From: Anisakis pegreffii
Taxonomy: Eukaryota; Nematoda; Chromadorea; Rhabditida; Anisakidae
Assembly (NCBI GenBank): GCA_035041965.1
Contig: JAPYMA010002898.1
Span: 1-64,000 of the forward strand
DNA length: 64,000 nt
Reading direction: 5' to 3'
Below the pieces are notes generated by a model. The model ran no database searches. It was not told where the DNA came from and saw only the letters and a list, made by a program, of their open reading frames with translations. This document shows positions 12,712-25,500 of this stretch, in pieces (position 1 is the stretch's first letter; the number at the start of each line of letters is the position of its first letter). The translations under genes and the position numbers were made by a program.

Positions 12712-15700
12712 ATGCCAGCTGGTGGACCGACGTATCTGCGAAGCGAAAAACCTGAAGTAGTGGACTTCAAGGATACACCGTCCATTCAGGAGTACAATCT
12801 ACATGTGACCGGCTTACGCGAGAAACGATTATGGATTCTATTAGGTGTGATGATATTGCTGACATTGCTCACGATTGCGGTACTTATTGTGAGTTTGTTT
12901 GAATCTTCATTTTGACGAGTATATTTCCTTTGCAGGGATCTGTTATCGTTTATGTATTTTGTTTGATATTTTGAAACGGATAGGATGAGAGTTTCGAAGA
13001 GATAGGGTTCAGGTTACCAAACGAAAAAGGATAAGACAAAAACTGCAATTGAATGATGATCTTTTTTAGTTAGGTGAGAACATGTAGTTAAAATATTTTC
13101 ATAGTGTTGTTTGTTGAATCCGTGCAGAGATCCGATGCTATGGAAAGTTGATATTATTCCTGTTGCATGAATATCGGGCACTCGAGACATTCAGAAAATC
13201 TCAATTTGGCGTGCGGCTGGAAAATGTCAAAGTTTATCATGCTTGCACTATAGTATTCTCAGGTCAGTGTTCAAGATGTAACGATGAGATTTCAGATGAA
13301 TATGTTCATAATAAAAGTGCTGGATATGTCGACACGTGGCATGAAATTGATGCAGTTCCATACGAGATACGACACGAGAACCGATCGAGAGGAAAGTGTT
13401 GTACAGTTTACTGCAAACAACGTACACTTGGGTAAAGTTGTAGCGAAATCGGGTCTAGTGCACGGCGCAGTTGGAAAGGATCTGAATGTGCACGGCTCCA
13501 GGGTTTGTCTCATTCTGTTTCGCTTTCATTTCCTTACAATTCATCATCACATTCGTTCAGTTCGTTTCATTTTCTCATGTTCCATTCATCAATGGAGAAC
13601 AAACTACCAAAAAATAATAATAAAGTGAGGTAAATGAAGACATCAATCTCCATAAACTTGCTCACTCGAATCAGTCTTATAGTGGTATCAATCAGTTGAA
13701 TTGCAAAGTGTCAAATATATTCCATGCAATTATTACATTTTATATTGACTATCGAGCTTCAATTTGCGTATTTCATCATATTCTTCTTCAAGCCGAAATG
13801 CGTTTCACGATTGTTGCAAAAATTTACGATTTTGGTATGATCAGCAAATCATAAAAGGAGTATTCGATTTGGAAAAGTCATTGAAAGGCCTCTGAAAGAA
13901 GTCATTGAAACAAAAAATCCTTAAAGAAAAGCGATCATTTGAGGTGATTATCAGAGGTTTGAAAGATGGAACTCGATTTCTATTACAAGAGGGTATTTGC
14001 CGCTTTGAGAACGTCGACCAGTTCATCGTAAGTAATTTCTTCGATTTGCAAACCTTCTCCAAAAGTACATGTGTATGTTATCAGCTGCACTGAAGAACTC
14101 AAGGTACGCAGTGTTGATCATTGATGAGATAATGTGCAAATTGAATTATTGTTTGTTGTAGGTGAAAGACAGCAGTCGACCGTTGTTCAGTGTTCAGCAT
14201 CCGATGTTCACGATAGATAGTCGTGTCAAGAAGATATCAACCGAACAAATTGTCACAAATAAGGTTCATCTTGAGTATTTTACCGATTCGAATTGATCAA
14301 TCGCAGTGTCATCGTCGACTATCAATGCGTTTAGCGTAAGTGTGAACATGCGACATCGCTAACTAAATTCAGAGATGCACCGTTGTTGTAAGCTTTGTTT
14401 GTGTAGATGCATTGTAACCGAGATGATGGAAAAAATAGTGCAGTTTCGACGCAGATCAATTCGTTAGGTATACGAGATTGATTCGCTGGAAACCGCGGAT
14501 TTTTAACGATAAAGGGTCAGGAATGAAAATGGAAAAGCTCAAACTGATTGGACGAGATTTTCGAAGAGATGGGATTTGGGTCATCAACGGAAAAGGGATG
14601 AGACAAAAATTGTATTCGAACAATGATCTTTTTTTAGTTCGGTAAGACCATGTAGTTGAAGTGTTTTCATATGATCGTTTACTGAATCATTCAGTCAATG
14701 CATGTGTACAATAATAAAATAGAGTTTTGAATATTGATTAAGATGAATGACTAAATAAGTAAGGATATGAACATGCAAAATGATTGACTGCTGAGGTGGG
14801 AGAGACAAAAAGTATTTACTGCATGATGGAATGGTAGAATTTGAGAAAGAGTTCATTGCAAAAGATTTCTTCTGAATGAAAGTAACCGGAAACGAGAACG
14901 GAGAAATATCGAAAAGATGATAAATGATTCGTTGAGTGCGTTTGTTGTGCGAGCATTGATTGTGATGAAATAGATATTAGATAATTCACTCTGATTTACT
15001 GTAATGATAGTGTAAGTTTTGTGCATATACCCATAACAATTCGAACGTTTAAACATCAATCATTTCGTCTGCACGAATACAAATGTTGTATTTCCGTACA
15101 AAAAGCATTATTCATCGTTCTTTCGATCATGAAATTTTTTTAACGAAGCACTTCAAACGTTCACAATATTACAGCATTTTTATGATAACATTGACAATGG
15201 AATATGATCAATTCTTGTTCATTTGAAGTGCGAAATAAGTGATTCTTGTAGGGAAGAGCATTTTAAAGATATTAGCGAAGTGTTGAGAAAGGTGACAAAT
15301 CAATCGCGATTGACTTTCCTGGTTTTACGTCTATAGTTGCTCACGGTGATTGATTGTGATATATCCTCCATAAGGAAGAAATGACGGTCCAGCATAAATG
15401 TAAGGTGGGAGAAGAACGCGAGGAAGTGAGAGCCACGGATCTGAGTGTTCAGTTTGCTTTGGATGAATCAACAGTCTCATTGACATGTTGAACAGTTAGC
15501 ATAGGAAATCATAGTTGAACATTCGTGAAAAGATGTTTAAAATTTTTAGCCGTACTTCAGATTCGGTCACCGATCAACGAAAATCTCAATGTGGATGTGA
15601 TTAATTTGAGTGTTCGAGGAAATGAGGGCGTTAAGATGGAGGCGAAGCGATTCAACGCCACTGCAAAAACATCGATTATTTTGCGAACATCAGTCTGTTC

Positions 15701-17185
15701 TAATTTGCACTCTTATTTATCATTTCATTCAACATGATCAGTTATTCCGAATCGGCGCCGTTAGAGCTAGTATCCTTCAGATAACTGTTCCCTGATAACT
15801 TAGTTTCCGAAATGAAATTATGGACGGAGTCCCTCTCTTGGCCGAATTCTATGGCTGATATTCCTCTCCCACCCCTCCCCTCCTTCGCCAGAGACCTGCA
15901 TCCCAATAAATATTAATAAGAGATGAAAGAGACCGTTGAACTACTCTCTTAAATAAATCTTCTACCAGTCCCAACGATATCTGCATTGTATTTGATAAAT
16001 TGGTTGAAAATACAAATCGCGAAAAAATTTTGATGTTTCATCCAAACATTTTATTTATTTTGGAAGGATCAAAACGAATTACGATATTGTTAAGGGATAA
16101 GTCAGTTGCTACAAAAGGCTCTAAAATAATTGTTACGTTTATTTGGGAGTCACATTCTGGTTTTTGGAGAAGAATTCGTCGTACTGTAAATTCAATAGAA
16201 GGACTCACTTGGAATGTTGACAATGAATATTATGGACTGATACTAAGGATGCGTTGATCAAATGAATTCTAGAAAAGCGATAATTTTACGCAATGGGTTA
16301 TAATCGAGAACGTTCAATTCACTTTCGATCTTTTGTTTGAAAGCATCCCGAATAACTCATTCTTTCAGCTTTGGTTATATCGTTAACTCTTTCGATGTTT
16401 GCTGATTTGTGATCTGAGTTGATCACGTCTTTGATTCCGACATTTCTATCGAAATTATTCGCATTAACCCTCATTCGATTACACGAACTGTTTTCATTAT
16501 TTCAGCACAACCATTACCAAAGATATTGACTTTATTCAGTGCCTACACCACGTTATATGTTGCTGGGATATTTAGCTTGTATAAATTAATTCATTCAAAC
16601 AGCGGGGGATTGATTATGATGACGTGAGGGTAGGTTGGAATCTGTATCCGAAAGGACACACAGGGGAATCTGTTTTGATTAAAGATGTACTGAACGAGTC
16701 GTCCGTACCTAGCGAGCAGCTTATAAATCTCGGCATTCAATAGAGAACAAAGCTGATATTCTCACTATGAATTCTGCCTGTATCCAAATGATTGCAGATT
16801 CGTTTTCCAATAGTTGTTTTCCTATAGAGCAATACAGCATGCTTCAGGATTCTTATATACTTGCTCAGGATTCTAATTATTATGTAATATGGTACAAAAA
16901 TGGAAATGCTTTCAACGAAAAATCTAACTGAACGTTTAAGAACCACTGATATACTCACTTATCTAATATTAATTGAAATAATTTCAGAAAGACGGTAAGA
17001 TGCTGTTCTCAGCTCGCAAGATGTACATCGGAAGTAATTGGTTATCGTTGCCGATCAGTTCTTCGCCATCGTTAACCGCGTCAATCGACGCAATGCGCGT
17101 TTGCATTTGCATCGCTGCTAGACCCAAGCTGTTTACTGTGGCTGGTAACAAGCCTTGTATTGCTGCGCCTAATTTTTGTGTATGA
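12712..17185 (+). CDS. sgcb-1: Beta-sarcoglycan
   Basis: Six exons, all joined in phase 0: 12712-12888, 13296-13502, about 13899-14027, 14162-14263, 15561-15692 and 16988-17185. They give about 314 residues (human SGCB is 318). It is a type II membrane protein: a cytosolic N-terminus, LREKR and then a transmembrane helix (LWILLGVMILLTLLTIAVLI) completed by exon 2, and an extracellular domain. The match to the family is clear at FENVDQF, PLFSVQHPMF, ISTEQIVTNK, NLNVDVINLSVRGNEGV and SIIL, and in the C-terminal cysteine cluster (CIC ... KLFTVAGNKPC ... FCV). In animals it joins the sarcoglycan subcomplex of the dystrophin-associated complex in muscle membrane. The start of exon 3 may instead be 13932. 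An in-frame ATG at 12673 is an alternative start. Exon 4 may lack about 10 residues relative to vertebrates. Confidence 0.92.
12976..13130 (+). repeat. Intronic repeat, copy A
   Basis: In intron 1 of the sarcoglycan gene. It shares ordered blocks with 14545-14700: TTCGAAGAGAT, GGATAAGACAAAAA / GGATGAGACAAAAA, AATGATGATCTTTTTTAGTT / AACAATGATCTTTTTTTAGTT, CATGTAGTT and TTTTCATA. Confidence 0.75.
14545..14700 (+). repeat. Intronic repeat, copy B
   Basis: In intron 4 of the sarcoglycan gene, same orientation and same block order as copy A at 12976-13130. Both end in a TGTTTGTTGAATC / CGTTTACTGAATC block. Non-coding. Confidence 0.75.
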
Positions 17186-19046
17186 TACTGTTGATTTTTC
17201 GTAATATTGCATTCGCCATATCACTTCCTTTCATGCCTATTTTCATATACCTGTTAGTTACTCTTCCTGTTTCAAACCGTCATCAGCTTATTATTGTGAG
17301 TACAAAATTCATGTTATTTCCCATTGCTTTTGTGATTACTGTGTCTGTGAAAGCTCTGTTTGGTCTTCAACATCTTATTTGAAATCGTATTCTCGATTCT
17401 GTAACTTGGGTCGTGTTAGATGGTAGAGGACAACCCCTTCGATCAAGAATACTGAGTGGTATTGGCAGATATGGTGGGCGGTCACACCTTCTTTTGACCC
17501 GTTTTCTCATCACTCATCCAATAAAGATTACTGTAGGTTTCAGTCGAAATCATTCTTATGATCTTCATCAATCATATTCGGCAAATTAAGACAATCAACA
17601 TTTAAGAATATCAACCGTCTAGTTTGAGATATTCTTCTCATCTGGTAAAATTCATTCATTAACAATTCCTACCATAAGAGATTCATTCAGCTTTCCGGCG
17701 TTCGTGACCTTGACGTGCTTTCTTATTCGATTTCATGAAAGATGCAAGAAATTCTGTGTTTTTTTCTTCGGTCGATTGCGATTACAGTGAAGAAAATCAA
17801 GAATCCATTGAAAAGTGTTCTTTTTGATGATTTATAGATGCCACAAGGAAAATTTGAAGTCGTTGTTTTGAGGTCATCGACTTGGTCATAATTTCGTAAC
17901 CGATTTTATCAAAAAACAGTTGCTCATTTTCTGAGGTTTTCTGAGAGAATTCGCCATCTCTTTAACAAAATTTCTTTGATAAGAAAGAAGTGAACTGAAA
18001 TAATTCGCGATTCTTGGAAATTTCGAGGTTAAATTGTTTGTGTGTGGAATGTGATTTGTCGAGTTTGCGGATCTAGTGAATAGGTAATAATATGATGATT
18101 GCTCAATCTTTTGTTGCCGGATAAGATAGAAGGTCAATGAAAGAGAAACGAAGAAGAAGAAGAGAAAAAACTGCTGAATGTTGATGAGAAGAAAACGTAC
18201 CCAAATTAGTCTTACAACTCTTACAACCCACTTGTTTTGTGTTCGTTTCAACGCGGCGAACCATTAGTGTAAACGTAAGTGCACATGAAAGGTTTGACAG
18301 TGTTCAGCAAAGGTACATTAATAAATTAATTGAATGCAATAAATGCTCTGTGGCAAGCATCAGTCTTGTTTGAATGTTCACCGTTTCAAAAATTGATTTA
18401 ACGAGTGGCATATTTGATTCGATCGCACGTTTGTTCATTTGATTCACCGGTATCGATTTATTGGATGAAATCAACTAATATCTCATGTTTTTCCAGCGAA
18501 CTTTTTTCTCGTTTGTGAATCTTATTGTGTCAATGATTAATGAATGTAACTTTTCATTTTGTGAACGTTTTGTTTAAATTGAGTTTATATTGAGAGTTCT
18601 GCGTTCGATTTGATTTCTTTGTGAGTGAGGAATTCGAAATTTATTGGCATTTTAGAAAAGTGTCTTCTTTTTTTTTGAACTATCCGAGACAAATCACAAT
18701 CACATCAGTACTTTCACTCAAATCAAAGTGTACAAGTAGAATTATGCTCATTGTTTCAGCTGATTTCGGCTTACTTTTCAGCTGACTGAACATGTCTACT
18801 GAAGATTATTGCCGATTAAGCTGTGAACCAACAATATGATTAATGTTATTAGTTTGTAAATTACCGTTATTAATCAGCAATTTTTTTGTCGATCGAACAT
18901 TAAAAAATAGCGAAGTGGGAGGAACCAGCTATACAATAGACGGATAAATGCTTTGTTCCTGGTTGTGTAACGTGCATTTCCATACCAACTCACTCTTGTG
19001 CCTTTGACTCCTTCCTCATATCTGTCTTATTTTCTTCATCCTTTAG

Positions 19047-19113
19047 ATAACACTATAGTCATCATTGTTATCGTTATTTGTACCGTCATTATCATTGTCA
19101 TTTTTGCTTTGCT
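19047..19113. repeat. Period-3 low-complexity tract (NTN triplets)
   Basis: ATC/ATT/GTT/GTC triplets, the same class as 11799-11888. Non-coding by composition and context. Confidence 0.6.
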
Positions 19114-19199
19114 TATCAATCGATTGAGTTCATACTCTTCCTGGATCTTCCACCAACAATTCAGATCTGTTTTGGGGTTACGTTAATTTGTTAACAACA

Positions 19200-19370
19200 T
19201 TCAAATAAGTGATATTATAAACTGATTTATTCCATTACAAACCAATAAACTATAGAACCGATAATAAATAATTATAAGCACAATAAATAAATACAAATAC
19301 AAAATCAGTAATAAATGCAGTAAACCAATAATAAATACAAACCAGTAAACTGAAACCAATACCAAATTGT
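19200..19370. repeat. A-rich simple repeat
   Basis: Irregular repeats of AATAAATA, AATACAAA and AAACCAATAA / AAACCAGTAA units. Low-complexity intergenic DNA. Confidence 0.6.
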
Positions 19371-20935
19371 AATTTCTTTGTCACATCGCAGTCGTTCAAG
19401 AATCACAGCACACTTTCCGAATTCTGTGACGATCTAAAAATTGTTTAGTAAGTAGTTTCGTGCTTCGATGAAGTGCATTCGAATTTTTTGTGTTGTTATA
19501 AACGCTGAGTTTACAATGAAGCAAAAACGAATATCAACCTTGAAGTTAAAAGTTTGTCTTATGAATCATTTAATGAAAAAACTGTTTCGTGAACACTCAC
19601 TACGCATTGCTTTTATAACGCGTATATTTCCAGCAATTGCCATTTTATTTTACAATCGCCGCATTTTCTTAGGATATGCGGTCAAAATGTCGTTGAAATA
19701 TATTGATTCTTGTCTGAACAACCTCAGAAAATGTTTCGAATCATTCAGTTATTACCAGGTGATCGAACCTCTATAACATTATCTCTTCCTTAAATTGAAT
19801 GCACTTTAATAGGTTCCATCAACTAATTTCGAAATTATTTGTACACAAGAAAGAGTTCGATTCATTCGTCAGTCAAGACAAATCCAGTTGTAATCGAATA
19901 CGTTTCGATTTCATTAATCAAATGATTCTGTTTCTTATCTGACATGAAGCTGCTTTTGTAATCTGCTCAGCACACTACTTGATTGGCACTTGTTTTACGG
20001 TGATCAAACTTTTACAGTATCATTGATAATCTCCTCCTTAAAAGTATTGTACTTTACACGTATTGTTAGTAATACTGAATAATAACCGTAATAACAATAA
20101 TCCGAATTGTAAAGAATTTATTATGAAGCGACGCAAGAATTTATTAAGCCGATTGTGAAATTCTTTAATTTAATCACCGGATAGATAAATTTTTGTGCCT
20201 ATTATATGAGAGACTAAAGATGATTGCTTGAAATGATAATTCTTATGTAAGTACTAATCACACAAAAAACGGCCACATGTCGATATCAAATAGACTAAAG
20301 AACATTCGAGATTGATGTGTGTATCGAAAAGTGTGGTTTGAAGACTCGGTGTGTTTTGAGAGGATGCACATCAACGATAGCGAATATGTCTTAATAACTT
20401 GTTTTATTGAATAAATTATTTGATTTATGTTTAATATTCCATATGAATTCTGATTCATTCATAGTATCATTACTCTTATTCTTCTCACAACTTTTCACAG
20501 CGATTAATCTTCGTGCAAGCACACTTCCGTTTCATTTTGTTTTCATTCGCTTACGATTTATTGAGAAGGTTGTACTCTACTGCGTGATTTGCTACTGTCA
20601 AACTTATGACGTTTAATTAGTGACGGATTTGAACGGTGATGCAGTTGAAGTACAAACTGAATAGTTTTACATGAATACGATCGTTTACCGTATATTGTTT
20701 GCGGTGTGTTATACTTTTGACAATGATAATGGAAATTGTCATGAAGATGGCGATATTTATGTGCACTTCTCTTTGCGCATTATTAAAGCGCAACTTTGAA
20801 AAAAATGGTCACATTGGATTTGCTTTTCTTCTTATCATTCACTTTACTTGTCAATTGTTTGCAGTCTACGGAAGTGTAAAAGTCGTATATTTTTGCATAT
20901 AATATCGGAGAGTTCGACATTATATGTATTTTATA

Positions 20936-21091
20936 TGACCGATGAGGCAAATGCAATCAAGGAGCATCTTGAACGTTTTCCATCGAGACTTAACCGCATC
21001 AGTGTCGCTCCAAATAACCGTATCGTAAATGAAACGTTTCAAAAACCATCCCCACATATTTATCCGATTTCTCTCCAGTTTTACGGTGATT
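20936..21091 (+). CDS. Possible first coding exon of the TRPM gene
   Basis: An ATG-led stretch (MTDEANAIKEHLERFPSRLN ...) with coding-like composition, ending at TTTACG then GTGATT (phase 1 donor). It can be spliced in phase to the acceptor at 22509 just before the first secure TRPM exon. TRPM N-terminal tails are poorly conserved, so homology cannot confirm it. The same stretch could be non-coding, or an exon of another gene. Confidence 0.3.
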
Positions 21092-21390
21092 CTTTTTGGG
21101 AACAACCGATTTCTTTCCGTCCGATCCACTTTCGTTCGAATAAAGTTAAAAATACATCAGGAATATCAGAGCAAAATTAGCCTGTTGAAGTCTTGGTTTA
21201 GTATGATTTTATGAAAGTGTCTGATTTGCAACATATGATTCAAAGAAATTGATCGCATTCGTTTCAAAATCCCTCTGTTGCATTATATTTAGATTCCAAG
21301 TATCCTATCGATCATGGCATGGTGATTACACGTCTCCAAATCATAGAGTTGCACTAAAGCTGTGAATGTCGCTTTGCATGATATATCGCA

Positions 21391-22023
21391 TTACTGCGTC
21401 CTCTCAACTAAGTCCACTCGATTAACTACCATACTCATTCTGTCCATAACATTTTTCATACCTTCTAAAGCTTTTTGCACAGCTCAAACAAATAGACACT
21501 ATCCATTTGTTCACTCCATTCAACGCAGATCCTACACTATACCTGTGCTAATCGAATCCATCTTGAATGATCATAATTTTATTCCAATTGTTTCACCCAA
21601 GTTGAATACCTTTGAATATTTTATTGAGGCCTATCGTGCCGTGCAAGTTCTCATCTTCATTTGCGGTATTGAACCCATCCAATTCGTTCATCTTCCTCTG
21701 CGTGCCACTGTTGCCGCGGTAATTCCCGAAACCCTGATGAAGGTTCATCAAGAGAGCGAACAAATTGGTGTTGCACACGCAGCGGTATTGGACCAGTCAT
21801 GATTGATGTACACTGCAATAGCTCCGTACCAATTTCTACCATAAAAATCTTGCTCTCAATCATTTACTTTAGTCCAGCCAACGTGTCGCCACACTCCATC
21901 ATCATTTCCGATCATAATTTCCGTGTCCAGTTAAGCGTGGTGAACGCTGCATACATCAGCGTGTCTTCATTGAATCCTTCCACATCTCTTTCCTGTTCTT
22001 GTAAAATCTTGCTCAGGCTCCAT
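21391..22023 (-). pseudogene. Unidentified minus-strand coding fragments
   Basis: Several minus-strand stretches read like protein but in different frames. 21898-22032 gives HFLEWSLSKILQEQERD and on to LNWTRKL. 21657-21860 gives QHQFVRSLDEPSSGFRELP and on to ERIGWVQYRK. 21391-21478 gives VQKALEGMKNVMDRMSMVVN and on to ERTQ-stop. An ATG at 22023 follows TTTTTTAG. Two stop codons interrupt the middle frame, and I found no splice model that joins all parts in phase. It is either a small multi-exon gene nested opposite the TRPM gene or a decayed one. The family was not recognised. The region is GC-richer than the flanking DNA. Confidence 0.35.
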
Positions 22024-22547
22024 TCTAAAAAATGAACGTCGTTTCACTTGCATTAGCTCATAAATGATTTTAAGTAGTATTATATTGAGACACACTTGGA
22101 GTGCATATTTACGTTTCTGGATGAGTCACTACATTTTTAGAGTCTCGTTTTTTTTGCACTGACAGACTGTTCTCAACGATGCGTTCTCACTGATTAACGA
22201 TCACTTCGCATTCGCTTTACATTGCACTCGTACGTTTCGCCCTTATATTTACCCACCTCTTTCGTATGCACTATCGCTGAACTGCAATAAATACATGCGA
22301 CAATGAATACATGCGGCAATGTGGTGCTTTCGATAAGTACCACTCATATGTCGGAAATTTGGTATGATTTCGGTATCTTTATTATTTATGCTTTGAAAGT
22401 GAGCATTTTTTGTTTTTGTTGCTGTTTCCACGCCAGCCAGTGCGATGATGTTTGATGATTTTAGCTGACAAACACTATCCTCTCGAAATTTTAGGTTTTT
22501 GAAATCCAGATCGAAAAAGTGAATCAAACAGAGCAGAAGATCACTGG

Positions 22548-25500
22548 ATGGAGAATGAATATTCAAGACGTATGAATTCGGTAACACCTGAAACGGTCAG
22601 CATATTGGTTGAGAATGAATGGAGCAACTCGTCAGAAATCGGTTCAGATCAGCGATTCGCCTCAGCACCAACCATTCAGACGTGTCCCGCTGTTCTGCTG
22701 GCATCTCAGCTTGCGATACCAAATGCGGTCAAGTACGTCTACAGTCGTATCGCTGCGTATGCATCACAAATCGACGAAGGAATGCCTCAACTCATCTTAT
22801 CACTGATTGCTACCGGAAACTCGTTTCATCGACAAGTATTCATCTTATCTATTGTTCATTCGTAAATGTCAGATGATTACAGTAGTCTATCCCGACCGAT
22901 CCAATTCTTCCATCATCCGAGCCGTTGACTAATGAGGGAATTGTGTGCAGTGAGTGGTTGTACTCAAAAATTGCGCAATCCGTTCACATTCAATGCGGGC
23001 AAAAAAGAGAAGATGGCCTGATTGTGAGCGGTCTGATTTTACGAGAAAAAAAAACTATAATTTCTTTCATTCATATTCCGCTGAACCTAATGATTTTTCG
23101 GCTGAACTCAACTGGCAATAAAATTTTACGAACTTCACAGAATACGAATATGACAATTAGTCAATGATTGCTGTTAACGCTAATATAGGGAAATCTCGTA
23201 AACAAAGCGACATAATAACTGCAAAAACTTATACAAGAATCAAGCATTCAGCGGTGATGAGAGAAGTCTCTTTATTGCGTGATACTCTGAAAAACCTCAC
23301 TAAATCATTTTGAAAAAACAGTAAAAATGTCTTCGCACAGTCTTATGTGATTGGGCAAAAGCTTCCAATAACTTGGAAAATCTTTCGAACCCAAACAGCA
23401 TTGCTAAGAATTGTTAGCGAAGAAGCCAGAAACAATTGGAGAATACTTTTTTAAAACGCCTATTATCTAGGTATTTGGATGAAAAATCAAATGCGCGTCC
23501 TTCAACCTGATCAAAACGCTATGTATGAATAGGTTTCATAAACTTCGACTTACCAAACGATTTTTCGTATCTGAACGGGTCCCAAATCCAAAGGGTCGGG
23601 TGTGGGCAGATAGGCTGTGTTCATTTTTTGATGATTTGTTCGTGTGATGAAAATAATCAACCAGTTCTCATTCAGTCAACCATAATGGGAATAATTATTC
23701 TCAATAACTGCAGTCGAGCGAATTGCGTTTGATTTTGAATCGTGAGTGAGAATGCATTGAAATATACAGATGCAATATACAGTTTGCGGTTGTTGTTTTG
23801 AGACAGAACGAAAAGAGAACTGGCATTCAGAGAGATATCTGACTGCTCAAAGGGCAATATTTAAGGGGCAATATTTGGTGTTCTCCTCATTAATTATTCA
23901 AATAAAGATAAATTACTGATAGTTATCGTTGTATTCAGTGTGAACAGAAAGTTAAGAAGGCACTCTCACGATTGATCGATGGTTGTAACATGTGGATTGT
24001 GACTTCTGGCGAAGCTTCTGATCCATTGGCCCGGATAACATCAAAAATTCTCCAAATTGAATTGCCAGCTGTAGGTCTTTATTATTTTTGACAGTCAATA
24101 AAGCAGTTTCAATCGCTGCATCTAAAAGATATTCCATGAAATGTTGCATTTCGAATCATTTATTGAACTCGAACCTCTCAATTTATGATGAAGAGTTTCA
24201 GTGATTCATTCATTCAGTGCAATTCTTTTGCATGATGACATTTGTATGCATTTATAGCGGGAATCAAATGTGGAAACACTGGTGTTTGCAATAAACGATA
24301 CGAGTGTGGTGGCGAGCGATTTGAATAATTGTAAACGGATGATGGATGTTCGTTACAATACACTGTGCATGTTGTGGATGAATTCCGAGCCGTCTGAGCA
24401 TGATGTGGCCTTATTCCGTGCAATCACTGCCATACGACTGGCCACACCACCTCCTTGTCAGTTGTCATTTTGGCATTTCACCATTTCTTATCGTTCAGTC
24501 ACAATTGTTTTATTAAGTATCACACAAGTATATCACATGAATTTCCGTCCGCATGAGTCGAAATTTGTGAAGATCCGCAAAGAATGGAACATTTGATGCA
24601 TGCGTGAAAGGATAGAGAACGTAAGAATGACATTCGGGAGATGCGTAAAAGGAGAAGAGACAATGTCTTCTTGCAGATAATAAGTAATTCAAGTGAATCG
24701 AGCTCTGACAACGCATGCACAGTTAATGTAAATACGTTAACTGCTGTGCCTATCCGTACGAGCAGCAACGTGAATAATACGGATTTGTTTCTTCTCCCTT
24801 GTAATCTCCAAGTGTGCGTTTAAGCTTAAGCCCAAGTCTGAGCGTAAGCGTGGGCCTACGTCTGGACATAAACTGCAGTTTGATGCGAGTGGATCAGTTT
24901 GAAATATACCGATGAATGCCGCTGCGCCCATACGAATAAAAGCAAGCCCCTGAAAAAAAAACCCATTTTCGCCTCACCAGCAAAGTGTTCAAAATTCGTG
25001 GCACATAAAAGCATTTTTATGCAACAAAAACGTTTTTTATGCAATTAGTGTTCGTCGCGAAAGGGACGTCGTCTGCCGACGAACACTAATTCCGGCCATT
25101 GATTGAATGCATTGCGTGGAATATCCGAATTCGAAGAGGTTTTCAGCACTGCTGATCGGTGTTCCCGACGGTAGTGTAAGTGCATGTGCATCGACCCAAA
25201 CCGTTCTCCTACCACCTCCAGCAGTTGAACAACACCCCATTCCAATTGCGTTCTTCTGTGGTGGTGATCTTTGCTCATTACTCGAACTACGAACCTATCT
25301 TCAGTCTGGTGTGCCTGTTCTCGTATTGCAGGTTTGCTTTTATCTGTTTGCTGCCATAACTGTTGATATTGTATGAATGAATGTTCATCGGTACTGCTAC
25401 TGTTTTACACGATGTTACTTATGGAGTTCTGTTTTGACCGTTCCGGTTCATTTGGGAACAATCTTTCACATATGCATCATTGAAGCAACATTCAGTAATA

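Larger units (their letters stand above)
17186..20935. other. Intergenic region between sarcoglycan and TRPM genes
   Basis: About 3.7 kb with no supported exon chain. It holds an NTN triplet tract (19047-19113) and an A-rich, AATAAATAC/AAACCAGTAA-type simple repeat (19200-19370). Open frames such as 17886-18251 (minus) and 19468-19776 (plus) are AT-rich and hydrophobic, without motifs. The latter ends at a plausible donor (TACCAG then GTGATC) and could conceivably be an exon. Confidence 0.45.

Noticed and set aside
16000..16257. 86-codon frame (plus), with a 61-codon frame opposite it, in sarcoglycan intron 5
   Set aside because: Both strands look partly protein-like. Neither has usable splice sites, and the sarcoglycan exons join in phase without it.
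17886..18251. 121-codon minus-strand frame
   Set aside because: AT-driven, F/L/S-rich composition, no motif, no acceptor or donor chain.
22925..23167. 80-codon frame in a TRPM intron
   Set aside because: Exons 22835 and 23948 join in phase through the RLK/WI-TGG-type motif. This stretch has no homology to the channel.
24641..24823. Ser/Asn-rich open frame in a TRPM intron
   Set aside because: No position for it in the TRPM alignment and no in-phase splice partner. The intron 24457-25146 already closes correctly.
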